Positions 1 through 8,525 of a DNA stretch of 64,000 nucleotides are shown here, one piece after another; position 1 is the stretch's first letter; the number at the start of each line of letters is the position of its first letter. The stretch comes from Cycloclasticus sp. (lineage in GTDB: Bacteria > Pseudomonadota > Gammaproteobacteria > Methylococcales > Cycloclasticaceae). Made by a program: the position numbers and the translations under genes. Location: positions 62,001 to 126,000 of the forward strand of contig PADC01000004.1 of assembly GCA_002700385.1 (NCBI GenBank). The letters run 5' to 3'. Below the pieces are notes generated by a model that had not been told where the DNA came from, made no database searches, and worked only from the letters and a program-made list of their open reading frames with translations.

Positions 1-395
1 GGCCCCCGAACCAGTTCAATACGCTCAATTAAGTTCAGCGGAATATGCTCAATTTGCGGAGCGCCAAAAGCATTTGTTGCGAGTTTTGTACCGTTTAAAA
101 GGATTTGCGTGTGGTTAGATTCTGTTCCCCGTAAAAAAATAGATGTTTGCTTTCCTAGACCGCCCGTATTAGTTATCACAACACCGGGCAAAGCACTGAT
201 CGCCTCAGCAATGGTTTTGTATTGGTATTTATCAATATCTTCTTTAGTGATAACAGATACAGAGGCCAGTGTGTCATCTATAGTCTGAGCTGCGCGTGCA
301 GCTGTAACGACCATCACTTGACTCTCCTCTGCAAAAGCAATGGTTTGCGTTAATGAAAGAGCGGCAATACTTGTAGCCAAAAGGGTTTTTTTCAT
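1..395 (-). CDS. btuB: TonB-dependent vitamin B12 receptor BtuB, N-terminal part (runs off window)
   Basis: Outer-membrane TonB-dependent transporter, probably for cobalamin. Reading from the ATG at 395 towards base 1 gives about 131 open residues: a signal peptide (MKKTLLATSIAALS, cleaved near AFA-EE), a TonB-box-like stretch (SQVMVVTA), and the start of a plug domain with the motifs ISALPGVVITNTGG, FLRGTESNHTQILLNG and IERIELVRGP. These are typical of BtuB and related receptors. The barrel lies outside the window. A cobalamin riboswitch lies upstream on the same strand, which supports B12 as the substrate. Most of the gene is missing, so the exact substrate rests on this context. Confidence 0.85.
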   Translation of the reverse strand, partial: MKKTLLATSIAALSLTQTIAFAEESQVMVVTAARAAQTIDDTLASVSVITKEDIDKYQYKTIAEAISALPGVVITNTGGLGKQTSIFLRGTESNHTQILLNGTKLATNAFGAPQIEHIPLNLIERIELVRG

Positions 396-529
396 GAGTT
401 TTCCTCGTTATAAGGCGCAGCCCCGCGCCAATTAAAATGACGCCACGAGAGAAACGTAGTGAAGTTGAAAAAAACAAGAAAAGAATCAACATCAGCCCAA
501 TTGCCCACCCGCAACGTACCGGTTAGCTT

Positions 530-707
530 TTGGCAGGTCTCCGGGCTCATAAGTGATTAAACAAAGTAATCTGGATGTATCGCCTTCCCATGTTTTTTTC
601 ACAGTGGCTGTAGATACAAATAGCTTATATACCGTTGCGGGGGCAGCGTTGGGTTTGATGTAAATCGTACCAACTTCCCTTTTATTAGGCGTATCACCTA
701 ATACCAA
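530..707 (-). promoter_or_regulatory. Cobalamin (AdoCbl) riboswitch upstream of btuB
   Basis: Read on the minus strand the segment shows the conserved blocks of the cobalamin riboswitch in order: a GGTGATACGCC-like P2/P3 start, AAGGGAAGTTGGT, the CGCTGCCCCCGCAAC core, GCCACTG (the B12 box), GGGAAGGCGATAC, and the closing AGCCCGGAGACCTGCC near 532-548. It ends about 135 bases before the btuB start codon. It should repress btuB when cobalamin is abundant. Short reading frames within this segment are not genes. Confidence 0.93.
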
Positions 708-773
708 AAAGCGTGGGCATTATCTTTAATTTGGGCTATCCTAGTCAAGATAATAAATAGCCAATTTAACTCA

Positions 774-1421
774 ATGACTGCCAATCGCATTAAAACATTG
801 CTGATCGATGATCATGAATTAGTCAGAAGTGGAATTGAATACCTTCTGACTGATGATCCAGATATTGAGGTTATTGCAGTGGGCTCATCGGGTGAAGAAG
901 CGCTCAAATTAAATGAGAAACTTCAACCCGATGTCATCTTGATGGATTTAAACATGCCCGGCATAGGCGGCTCTGAAGCAATAAAAAGGATTCTCAGGCG
1001 TGACCCTGAAGCCAGAATCATTGCTCTTAGCGTCTATGATGATGGCCCTATTCCGCACCAAGCAATAAAACTTGGCGCCAAAGGGTATATCAACAAAGGA
1101 TGCCCTGTTGATGAAATGATTGACGCCATTACATCTGTTTTCGAAGGGAAAAATTACTTATCATCATCGGTGGCAACTAACCTTATTTTTAGTGGTCAAG
1201 AACCCGAAAAAAACGTCTTTAGTCAGCTCAGCGAACGAGAATTACAGATAACAACAAAAATAGTTGATGGGCATAAAATTGCTGATATTGCTGAATCTTT
1301 ATCCATTAGCCCCAAAACAGTCAATACGCATCGATACCGAGTGCACGAAAAACTCGGGGTTAACAATGATATTGAATTGGTTAAGCTGGCCATCAATGAA
1401 GGCTTTTTAAGAAATTTGTAA
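774..1421 (+). CDS. uvrY: UvrY/GacA-type LuxR-family response regulator
   Basis: 215 residues, the usual size for the NarL/FixJ class. The receiver domain (about 5-122) carries the acidic pair D12-D13, phosphoacceptor D58 in LMDLNMPGIGG, and the switch lysine in GYINKG. A LuxR-type helix-turn-helix (about 150-210) has LSERELQI, HKIADIAESLSISPKTVNTH and a C-terminal ELVKLAI. The order and spacing closely resemble GacA/UvrY, which responds to the hybrid kinase GacS/BarA and activates small RNAs that titrate CsrA/RsmA. No cognate kinase is in the window. No clear Shine-Dalgarno precedes the ATG. It lies just upstream of tRNA-Leu. Confidence 0.82.
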   Translation: MTANRIKTLLIDDHELVRSGIEYLLTDDPDIEVIAVGSSGEEALKLNEKLQPDVILMDLNMPGIGGSEAIKRILRRDPEARIIALSVYDDGPIPHQAIKLGAKGYINKGCPVDEMIDAITSVFEGKNYLSSSVATNLIFSGQEPEKNVFSQLSERELQITTKIVDGHKIADIAESLSISPKTVNTHRYRVHEKLGVNNDIELVKLAINEGFLRNL

Positions 1422-1476
1422 AAATTATACTCGTCACCGACTCAATCATAAGGTAAAATTCGCGCTCAATTTGATT

Positions 1477-1564
1477 GCCTGGGTGGTGAAATTGGTAGAC
1501 ACACGGGACTTAAAATCCCGCGACCTAAACAGTCGTGCCGGTTCGATTCCGGCCCCAGGCACCA
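1477..1564 (+). tRNA. tRNA-Leu (anticodon UAA)
   Basis: Acceptor arms GCCTGGG (1477-1483) and CCCAGGC (1554-1560) pair perfectly, followed by discriminator A and an encoded CCA (1562-1564). The anticodon stem CGGGA/TCCCG encloses the loop CTTAAAA with anticodon TAA at 1511-1513. A long variable arm and the T-arm GGTTCGATTCC fit a class II leucine tRNA. Its 3' end is the integration target of the adjacent element. Confidence 0.97.
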
Positions 1565-1620
1565 TTTGATAGTTTCAAGAAGTCCCAGACAACCCCGAAC
1601 ACTAGATGTTACGGGGTTTT
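1546..1620 (+). repeat. Left attachment repeat (attL, tRNA side)
   Basis: The sequence from the tRNA T-arm/acceptor 3' half through the terminator (attccggccccaggcacca then ttgatagtttcaagaagtcc and onward) recurs at 9086-9155 with scattered substitutions and one 4-base deletion. It restores an intact tRNA-Leu. Confidence 0.8.
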
Positions 1621-1622
1621 TT
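1591..1622 (+). terminator. Rho-independent terminator after tRNA-Leu
   Basis: AACCCCG (1591-1597) pairs with CGGGGTT (1612-1618), followed by a T run. The hairpin lies inside the att repeat. The distal copy near 9126-9155 has lost the pairing. Confidence 0.7.
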
Positions 1623-1662
1623 ATTGCTTTCAATTCTCAAGGTGCTTTATAGTGTTTCAAGA

Positions 1663-1725
1663 AATACCCCCAACACACGGGGTATTAGTGGGGGTATGTC
1701 GAAATTCGTATCAAAAAATACCCCC
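1663..1725. repeat. Probable integrase arm-type sites, left end
   Basis: Four copies of a GGGGTAT core occur in both orientations: aataccccc (1663-1671), cggggtatt (1678-1686), gggggtatgtcgaaatt (1690-1706) and aatacccccaaa (1717-1728). They sit directly upstream of the integrase. The element's right end has matching copies. Such iterons are expected of integrase arm sites; the role is inferred. Confidence 0.55.
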
Positions 1726-1757
1726 AAATTATGACGCATTAGACAGGAGCAATTAAC

Positions 1758-2978
1758 ATGCCTCTTAACGCCTTAATTATCAAAAGTGCCAAGCCAAAAG
1801 ATAAGAAATACCGCTTATCCGACAGCGGTGGTTTATACATGGAAGTAACGCCAAGTGGAGGTAAGTTATGGCGCATGAAATACCGCTTTTTAAAGAAAGA
1901 AAAGTTACTTTCTTTTGGAGCCTTTCCGATAGTAACGTTGAAAGAAGCTCGATTGTATAGAGATGAAGCCAAGAGCTTATTATCAAAAGGCATTGACCCT
2001 AGTGTCGTTAAGAAAGAATTAAAAGAAAGTAAGCTTGCAGCATCCAAAAATAGTTTTAAAGCCGTTACGCAAGAATGGATAAGTAAAAACAGCACGAAAT
2101 GGTCAAGCAGCAATACGAACAACGTATCGAAGCGACTTGAGCAGCATGTTTTTCCCCATATTGGAAATAAGAGCATTTCAACTATTACGGCCCCTGACCT
2201 TTTAACGGTTATAAACCGTATAGAAAAAACAGGTACCATTTATACAGCCCATAAAACATTGCAAAATTGTGGGCAAGTGTTTCGCTATGCAATGGCAACG
2301 GCAAGATGCACCACCGACCCCACCACCGCATTAAAAGGAGCTTTACCACCCACTCAACCAAAACACCATGCCAGCATTACCGACCCAAAGAAAATTGGCG
2401 CATTGCTTAGGGCCATTAATGGGTATGAAGGAAACTTTATTACTCAATGTGCTTTAAAGCTTGCACCGCTTGTTTTTGTCCGCCCTGGTGAATTGCGCCA
2501 TGCTGAATGGCAAGAAGTGGATATAGAAAAAGCAGAATGGCGAATTCCTGCCGAAAAAATGAAAATGAAGGCGGTACATATCGTGCCATTATCAAAACAA
2601 GCGATTGCCATATTAGAGGATATTTACACCGTAACAGGTCATGGGAAATATGTATTCCCTAGCGTCAGAACAAACACACGGCCCATGTCAGAAAACACTG
2701 TAAACGCAGGTCTAAGACGTTTAGGTTATACCAAAGAAGAAATAACAGGCCACGGTTTCAGAAGCATGGCCTCTACCCTGCTAAACGAACAAGGCTGGCA
2801 TTGGGATGCCATAGAAAGGCAGTTAGCCCATGCAGAAAGAAACAGTATTAGAGCCGCTTATAACTATGCTGAACACCTACCCGAGCGAATCAAGATGATG
2901 CAGCACTATGCTGATTATTTAGATGGATTAGCTAATGGGGCTGATATCGTTTCAATAAATAAGAACCGAAAAACCTAG
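1758..2978 (+). CDS. int: P4-type tyrosine integrase
   Basis: 406 residues. The N-terminal DUF4102/arm-binding domain (about 1-85) includes LSDSGGLYMEVTPSGGKLWR and LSFGAFPIVTLKEAR. A SAM-like core-binding domain (about 95-180) is followed by the catalytic domain. Catalytic residues visible: R242 in RPGELR, H332 and R335 in GHGFRS, H358 in LAHAER and the nucleophile Y368 in AAYNYAEH. Length and motif order match P4-like integrases that recombine at tRNA genes. It starts about 200 bases from the tRNA-Leu 3' end. The ATG is preceded by AGGAGC at good spacing. It appears intact. Confidence 0.95.
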   Translation: MPLNALIIKSAKPKDKKYRLSDSGGLYMEVTPSGGKLWRMKYRFLKKEKLLSFGAFPIVTLKEARLYRDEAKSLLSKGIDPSVVKKELKESKLAASKNSFKAVTQEWISKNSTKWSSSNTNNVSKRLEQHVFPHIGNKSISTITAPDLLTVINRIEKTGTIYTAHKTLQNCGQVFRYAMATARCTTDPTTALKGALPPTQPKHHASITDPKKIGALLRAINGYEGNFITQCALKLAPLVFVRPGELRHAEWQEVDIEKAEWRIPAEKMKMKAVHIVPLSKQAIAILEDIYTVTGHGKYVFPSVRTNTRPMSENTVNAGLRRLGYTKEEITGHGFRSMASTLLNEQGWHWDAIERQLAHAERNSIRAAYNYAEHLPERIKMMQHYADYLDGLANGADIVSINKNRKT

Positions 2979-2990
2979 CGTTTCAATATT

Positions 2991-3671
2991 GTGAAAAAAA
3001 CTCTAATAACTCGCAAAGTAGGCAAAAAGAAACAACATACTTCCATGTTTAATAAGGAAGAAGTTAAAACGGAAACTCTAGAAGAGTTTTTTTCTGGACT
3101 CAAATCCATAAAAACTGCAAAGGACCATATATTTGACTATATAGATTCATCGGTAACTTTTTTTGAAGACTATCTTAAAGAAAAAGAGTTACCGCATATT
3201 TACCCTAAGTGTTATGAATACGAAATTGAAGGGAGTAATGGAGGTGCGCATTTGCCTGAAATATTAAAATATATAACTCAAGATAAAGGAATTAAATTAC
3301 AACCAGAATGGTATGCTGCTTCATTCATACAGCGCGCTCATGAACTACGCGAATGGATTGAAAAAGGCGATATTTTTGAAGCAGTTCAATGCGCTTTACA
3401 TCTTGAAAAAGATAGATCGGATTTTAACCTCAGCAACCTTGAGCCAAAAATTTTAGCTGGGAAATCCAGAGTATCTGAGGCATCTAAAATGAAAATGAAA
3501 ACGGCCACTAAGAACCAGTCTCTAGCAAAACCTATTTTTAATTCATTTATTGAGAAAGACTTTTCAAAATCGAGAGCTGCGCTACATACAGCAAAAAGAT
3601 TGAAGAAAGACCACGGTATTAATGTTCCCAAAAGTACAATTTTAGACTGGAGAGGTAAAAAACTTATATAA
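2991..3671 (+). CDS. Hypothetical protein of the element
   Basis: 226 residues from a GTG start 12 bases after the integrase stop, so probably co-transcribed with it. It is lysine-rich and acidic/basic mixed. There is no signal peptide or membrane segment. The centre (about 75-135) is hydrophobic-helical (ILKYITQD, EWYAASFIQRAHELREWIE). The C-terminal part is basic and ends with VPKSTILDW, which resembles a short DNA-binding helix region seen in some phage and island proteins. I do not recognise the family. Composition is AT-rich like the rest of the element. Confidence 0.65.
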   Translation: MKKTLITRKVGKKKQHTSMFNKEEVKTETLEEFFSGLKSIKTAKDHIFDYIDSSVTFFEDYLKEKELPHIYPKCYEYEIEGSNGGAHLPEILKYITQDKGIKLQPEWYAASFIQRAHELREWIEKGDIFEAVQCALHLEKDRSDFNLSNLEPKILAGKSRVSEASKMKMKTATKNQSLAKPIFNSFIEKDFSKSRAALHTAKRLKKDHGINVPKSTILDWRGKKLI

Positions 3672-3755
3672 AGCCAACGAGACCGTTCACGCCGTTGGAA
3701 AAGCATACGCCATTATTGCCTTGACTTATTACAAAGCCCTAAGGAGGCATAAGAC

Positions 3756-3950
3756 ATGGCAAACCAAATCATTAAATTATCTATTGTAATTGCAATAACC
3801 GGTTTAAGTGGTTCATCAATATACAGACTCGCTGCAAACAATCAATTCCCAAAACCTATAAAGTTATCTAGCCGTTCTAGTGGCTGGCTTAAAGCCGAAA
3901 TTGATGACTGGTTAGAAGAGCGCATTAAAGATTCAAGAAAGGAGGCTTAA
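3756..3950 (+). CDS. alpA: AlpA-family excisionase/transcriptional regulator
   Basis: 64 residues, typical of AlpA. A MerR-like helix-turn-helix spans ITGLSGSSIYRLAANNQFPKP and is followed by the conserved GWLKAEIDDWLEER segment. A strong Shine-Dalgarno (AAGGAGG) precedes the ATG. In P4-like elements AlpA-type proteins activate integrase expression or excision, and in Gram-negative phage satellites they help control induction. The next small gene follows 2 bases after its stop. Confidence 0.9.
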   Translation: MANQIIKLSIVIAITGLSGSSIYRLAANNQFPKPIKLSSRSSGWLKAEIDDWLEERIKDSRKEA

Positions 3951-3952
3951 TC

Positions 3953-4117
3953 ATGTCTTCAACCACAAAGCGTATTTCATTACGCGCCTCTATAAATGCC
4001 CACTGTAAAGATTGCCTATACGACCCCAAAGAAAAAGGCACGTGGCGAAAGCAAGTTGAACGGTGCACGATAACGCAGTGCCATTTGCATCCCGTTAGAC
4101 CAAAGCCAATTAAGTAA
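3953..4117 (+). CDS. Cys-rich small protein of phage/island type
   Basis: 54 residues. The ATG lies two bases after the alpA stop, and an AAAGGAGG inside the end of alpA serves as ribosome site. The peptide has a C18-x2-C21 pair (AHCKDCLYD), the motif GTWRKQVE, then C38 and C43 (RCTITQCHLHPVRP), ending KPIK. The arrangement CxxC...WRxQVExC...C.L...RP is one I recall from small proteins of tailed phages and integrated islands, and it suggests a zinc-binding fold. The function is unknown. It is easily missed because of its length. Confidence 0.75.
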   Translation: MSSTTKRISLRASINAHCKDCLYDPKEKGTWRKQVERCTITQCHLHPVRPKPIK

Positions 4118-4122
4118 TCATC

Positions 4123-4551
4123 ATGGCTAAAAAAAACGCCCTACCTTTTGATAGTAGACGTGGAAGCATTACCAATTCAAGGTATTTGCTAGAGTCTGAA
4201 GCTTACATCGGCTTAACAGCTCAAGCCAAAACCCTAATGACGTTAATGCAACTACATTGGCGAAATGACAAGCCGGTAGATTACGGAATCAGGGAAGCAC
4301 AAGCAAAAATACCTTGCTGCAACAAAACAGCCAGCAAGTGTTTTTATGAACTTGAGCGCAACGGTTTTATACGGTGTATTGAACAGTCTATATTCAGCAC
4401 AAGAATCAAAAGCAAATCACGAACATGGCAACTTTTATGGATGCCCTACAAAGGCAACCCACCAGAAAACGATTGGGATACTATCAATGCCAATAAAAAT
4501 GCCATTATCAAAAAGGCAGCCAAACACCGAGAAAAACTGGCCTCTAACTAG
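4123..4551 (+). CDS. Winged-helix-like protein of the element (possible replication or regulatory protein)
   Basis: 142 residues, starting 5 bases after the previous stop. The segment from about 20 to 95 reads like a phage replication-protein winged helix: LESEAYIGLTAQAKTLMTLM, then a recognition-helix-like stretch CCNKTASKCFYELERNGFI and a beta-wing (RIKSKSRTWQLLW). The C-terminus is charged and probably helical. It could initiate replication of the excised element or regulate it. No specific family is recognised with confidence. Confidence 0.6.
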   Translation: MAKKNALPFDSRRGSITNSRYLLESEAYIGLTAQAKTLMTLMQLHWRNDKPVDYGIREAQAKIPCCNKTASKCFYELERNGFIRCIEQSIFSTRIKSKSRTWQLLWMPYKGNPPENDWDTINANKNAIIKKAAKHREKLASN

Positions 4552-4612
4552 AACCAATTATGATAGAGTTTAGCGAATAAAATCATAAAAAGCCGATACA
4601 AGGACAGCATCA

Positions 4613-7600
4613 GTGCAACCATTAATTTCTGATTATTTAGAACGCATCAACACACGTTACCAAACCGGTATTTCACGTGAACACGCCTACCGAGGCGATT
4701 TACAGTATTTATTAGAACATCTATTAACCGATGTTCTAGTAACCAACGAACCAGCACGCATTGATTGCGGCTCACCTGATTACATTCTCACCAAAAATGA
4801 TATTCCCGTTGGATTTATAGAAGCCAAAGACATTGGCAAACCGCTAGACAGCAAAGAGTATAAAGAGCAATTCGACCGTTACAAAAAATCACTCAGTAAC
4901 CTAATCATCACTGATTACCTAGATTTCCAGTTTTACCTGGATGGTGAAAAAGTAACCAGCATAACCCTGGCAACAATAGACGAACACAACGTAATAAATC
5001 CCTGTGCGGAAAACTTCAAACATTTTGAAGACTTAATCAAAAGCTTTGCCACCCATGTAGGGCAAAACATAACATCGCCAACCAAGCTATCAAAAATGAT
5101 GGCAGGCAAAGCCAAGCTATTAGCCAACATTATTGAACAAGCCCTAAAAAGCGATACCAACCATGAAGCAGACAGTACGCTTAAAGACCAAATGGAAGCC
5201 TTTAAATCCATTTTAATACACGACATCACCAACAAAGAATTTGCCGATGTATACGCGCAAACCATCGCTTATGGTATGTTTGCAGCAAGGCTACACGACA
5301 AAACACTCAACACCTTTAGCCGCCAAGAAGCAGCCGAGCTAATCCCCAAAAGTAACCCCTTTTTACGCAAGCTGTTTCAATACATAGCCGGTTATGACTT
5401 AGATGACCGTATCGTATGGATTATTGACTCATTAGCCGATATTTTTAGAGCCACTGATGTAAACAAAATACTCAGAAACTTTGGCAAAGCAACACGGCAG
5501 CAAGACCCCATTATTCACTTCTACGAAACGTTTCTTGCCGAATACGACCCAAAACTACGCAAAAGCCGTGGCGTTTGGTACACCCCTACCCCGGTGGTTA
5601 ATTTTATCGTTAGAGCGGTCGATGACATATTAAAAACCGACTTCAACCTAAAAGATGGTCTAGCCGATACCAGTAAAACAACCATAGAAATTGATACCGT
5701 TTACGTAGCAGGCCGTGGCAAAAACAAAGCCACCAAACAAGCCAAACAAAAAAAGGACGTTCACAAAGTACAAATTTTAGACCCTGCAACAGGAACGGGA
5801 ACCTTTTTAGCCGAAACCATAAAACATATTCACGACAGCCATTTTCAAGCCGTACAAGGCGCATGGAGCCAATACGTAGAACAAGACTTAATACCACGTA
5901 TAAACGGCTTTGAAATACTCATGGCATCGTATGCAATGGCTCACCTAAAACTAGAGCTATTACTTGAAGAAACAGGCTATAAACCCGTTAAAAATCCACG
6001 CCTTAACGTCTATTTAACCAACTCGCTAGAAGAACACCATCCCGATACAGGCACGCTGTTTGCAAGCTGGCTATCTAACGAGGCCAGCGAAGCCAATTAC
6101 ATAAAACGCGACACCCCCGTCATGGTGGTTATGGGCAACCCGCCCTATTCTGTTAGTAGCAGCAATAAAGGCGATTGGATTAACGATTTATTAGTCGATT
6201 ATAAAAGAGACCTAAACGAAAAGAACATACAGCCGCTATCAGACGATTACATAAAATTCATTCGTTATGGCCAGCACTACATAGAAAAAAATGGTGAAGG
6301 CGTACTGGCCTATATCAGCAACAACAGCTTTATAGATGGCGTAATACACCGCCAAATGCGTAAGCATATTTTAGAAACCTTCGATACCGTTTATATTTTA
6401 GATTTACACGGCAATAGTAAAAAACAAGAAACAGCCCCTGAAGGCAGTAAAGATGAAAATGTATTCGACATTATGCAAGGCGTGTCGATTAATATTTTTG
6501 TCAAAACAGGTAAAAAAGCTAAAGGTGAATTAGCAAAAGTGTTTCATTCAGACTTATTTGGCTTACGCCAAAGCAAGTACGACACATTGCAGGCTAATGA
6601 TATACGCTCGATAAAGTGGCAACAAATTGAATATAGAACACCTGAGTATTTCTTTGTTCAAAAGGATTTGGAGTTACAAAAAAACTACGAAAACAATATT
6701 TCTGTTAACAAGTTAATGCCTCACTTTTCAAGTGGTATTAGTACGCATAGAGATAAGCTAGTAATTGATATTGAAAAAACGAGTTTGATTAGCCGAATCA
6801 AAAAATTTTACGATACTGAGTTAAGTGACCACGAAGTTTCAACACAACTAAAAATTAAAGATAACAGAGATTGGAAAATAATAGATGCGAGAGCACAAGA
6901 AGAACTAAATACTTCTAAAATACAAACTATTGAATACCGCCCTTTTGACACAAGACACATTTACTACGAAGCCAGTCTTATAGACTTTTGTAGGAACGAA
7001 GTAATGCAACACTTCATTGATAAAAACAATTATTCGTTTAATTGTTTAAGGCAATCCAGAGGAAATGATGCAGGTACTTTTTTTGTATCCAATAAACTTA
7101 TAGGTAAGGATACCGTTTCATTGCTAGACCGTTGCTCCTGCTTCCCTCTTTATATCTATCCAACTAACGACAAGCTAAAATCAAAACGAATCCCAAACAT
7201 GGAAACCTCAATCATTGCGAAGGTAGCCCAAAAACTAAACCTTGAATTTACTGACGAAAAACAACCCAAAAAAGGCACCTTTGCACCCATAGACGTACTG
7301 GACTATATCTATGCGGTTTTACACAGCCCTAGCTATCGAAACACGTACAAAGAGTTCCTTAAAATGGACTTCCCACGCGTGCCTTATCCGAATATCAATA
7401 CCTTTTGGGATTTAGTCGCTTTAGGGGGCGAATTACGTCAATTACATTTATTAGAAAGTTCTTTATTAAACAAGCCTATTGCCAGTTACCCCATAGCCGG
7501 TAATAACGAGATTACGCGCAAATTTACCAAAACAAGCATTGGTTACGAAGCAGTAAGCGATACAGCAGGTAAAGTATGGATTAATGACGAACAGTATTTT

Positions 7601-7786
7601 GATAACGTGCCACTACTCGCATGGGAATTTTATATAGGCGGCTATCAACCTGCACAAAAATGGTTAAAAGATCGCCACGGTAGAACGCTTAATCTTGATG
7701 ATATTCGCCATTATTTAAACATTGTTACCGCTTTAGTAGAAACAGATCGTTTAATGAAAGAAATTGACCAAATAGGAGTGCATTAA
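4613..7786 (+). CDS. Single-chain restriction-modification enzyme (Type IIG / ISP-like N6-adenine methylase with fused nuclease)
   Basis: 1057 residues from a GTG start with AAGGACA upstream. The N-terminal domain looks like a PD-(D/E)xK nuclease: DCGSPDYIL followed by GFIEAKD, with E70 and K72 as candidate metal ligands. The centre has the methyltransferase S-adenosylmethionine motif ILDPATGTGTF (around 389-398) and the N6-adenine motif NPPY (509-512). Roughly 650-900 should hold target recognition. There is no helicase domain, so it is shorter than classic Type ISP enzymes such as LlaGI. One chain would both methylate and cut the host or foreign DNA. It is the only large cargo of the element and probably defends against phage. 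Confidence 0.85.
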   Translation: MQPLISDYLERINTRYQTGISREHAYRGDLQYLLEHLLTDVLVTNEPARIDCGSPDYILTKNDIPVGFIEAKDIGKPLDSKEYKEQFDRYKKSLSNLIITDYLDFQFYLDGEKVTSITLATIDEHNVINPCAENFKHFEDLIKSFATHVGQNITSPTKLSKMMAGKAKLLANIIEQALKSDTNHEADSTLKDQMEAFKSILIHDITNKEFADVYAQTIAYGMFAARLHDKTLNTFSRQEAAELIPKSNPFLRKLFQYIAGYDLDDRIVWIIDSLADIFRATDVNKILRNFGKATRQQDPIIHFYETFLAEYDPKLRKSRGVWYTPTPVVNFIVRAVDDILKTDFNLKDGLADTSKTTIEIDTVYVAGRGKNKATKQAKQKKDVHKVQILDPATGTGTFLAETIKHIHDSHFQAVQGAWSQYVEQDLIPRINGFEILMASYAMAHLKLELLLEETGYKPVKNPRLNVYLTNSLEEHHPDTGTLFASWLSNEASEANYIKRDTPVMVVMGNPPYSVSSSNKGDWINDLLVDYKRDLNEKNIQPLSDDYIKFIRYGQHYIEKNGEGVLAYISNNSFIDGVIHRQMRKHILETFDTVYILDLHGNSKKQETAPEGSKDENVFDIMQGVSINIFVKTGKKAKGELAKVFHSDLFGLRQSKYDTLQANDIRSIKWQQIEYRTPEYFFVQKDLELQKNYENNISVNKLMPHFSSGISTHRDKLVIDIEKTSLISRIKKFYDTELSDHEVSTQLKIKDNRDWKIIDARAQEELNTSKIQTIEYRPFDTRHIYYEASLIDFCRNEVMQHFIDKNNYSFNCLRQSRGNDAGTFFVSNKLIGKDTVSLLDRCSCFPLYIYPTNDKLKSKRIPNMETSIIAKVAQKLNLEFTDEKQPKKGTFAPIDVLDYIYAVLHSPSYRNTYKEFLKMDFPRVPYPNINTFWDLVALGGELRQLHLLESSLLNKPIASYPIAGNNEITRKFTKTSIGYEAVSDTAGKVWINDEQYFDNVPLLAWEFYIGGYQPAQKWLKDRHGRTLNLDDIRHYLNIVTALVETDRLMKEIDQIGVH

Positions 7787-8525
7787 AATTAACCCTACCG
7801 GTGTATATTTGCCTGTTCTAAGCCGTTAGAGGTGTAAATATGATGCCTCTAGTAAACCTAAACATGCCACAAGTGTATAAATGACACCTCAACAACAAAA
7901 AATCAACAACTTACACAAGCCTAGACAGGTCATATATACACCACACCTACATAACCATGAGTATGTCATTAATTAAAAGCGATAAAGAGATTTTCATATA
8001 GCTGGTAGGGGCGGTCTAAATCTCTATGCTTTAATAGATAAACGACCGACGGATTAATAATATTTTTACGTTGGCATTAAAGAGGTAGGGGGGTATAAAT
8101 CTCTACAAATTGAAGCATAAGCGACCGACGTACTCTATCTATATTCAGACGCGGTAGTTTTGGATGGGGGGTATTAAAAAGGCACTCCTAGCCACTTGTT
8201 CAAGAAACGGGTAATTGGTGCCCTGTTTTTAATGAGTTTCTACGCTTTTATGGCTCTCGACAGCATGTTTTGATGAGCAAACATAAAGCTTTATATATCA
8301 GTATTTTAAAGATTATTTCGTATTTTCTGCTTGAGATAAAACTAGCAGGCCAACAAACATGCTCAACAAAGTTATTTAAGTATTACCAAAGTAGGGGTTT
8401 TGATGGAGACCTTAAAAAGGTACTGTGTGACACTTAAAACATTGCGGACAAAGAGGCGCACTTTTTTTACAGCCTTGTCAGGCTATAGGGGGTTCCGCTA
8501 AACATCTGTAGCTATGATTACGTTG
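7787..8525. other. Non-coding part of the element, no supported gene
   Basis: About 740 bases without a convincing reading frame. It is AT-rich and full of stops in all frames. It holds the tandem GGTAGGGG...CGACCGACG motif listed separately, and a weak hairpin (AAAAAGGCAC near 8177 against GTGCC near 8218). Nothing else is recognised. Confidence 0.6.
8004..8130 (+). repeat. Tandem cos-like motif pair
   Basis: Two similar copies, start-to-start 80 bases: 8004-8051 and 8084-8130. Conserved blocks are GGTAGGGG(c)GGT, TAAATCTCTA and, after a variable 15-18 bases, ATAAnCGACCGACG. Only the ends are conserved, as in a protein-bound two-part site. The layout resembles sequences I recall upstream of terminase small-subunit genes in HK97-like phages (cos regions). 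This comparison is from memory; the repeat itself is directly visible. Confidence 0.6.

Noticed and set aside
492..707. Minus-strand reading frame upstream of btuB
   Set aside because: It coincides with the cobalamin riboswitch and shows no protein-like composition.
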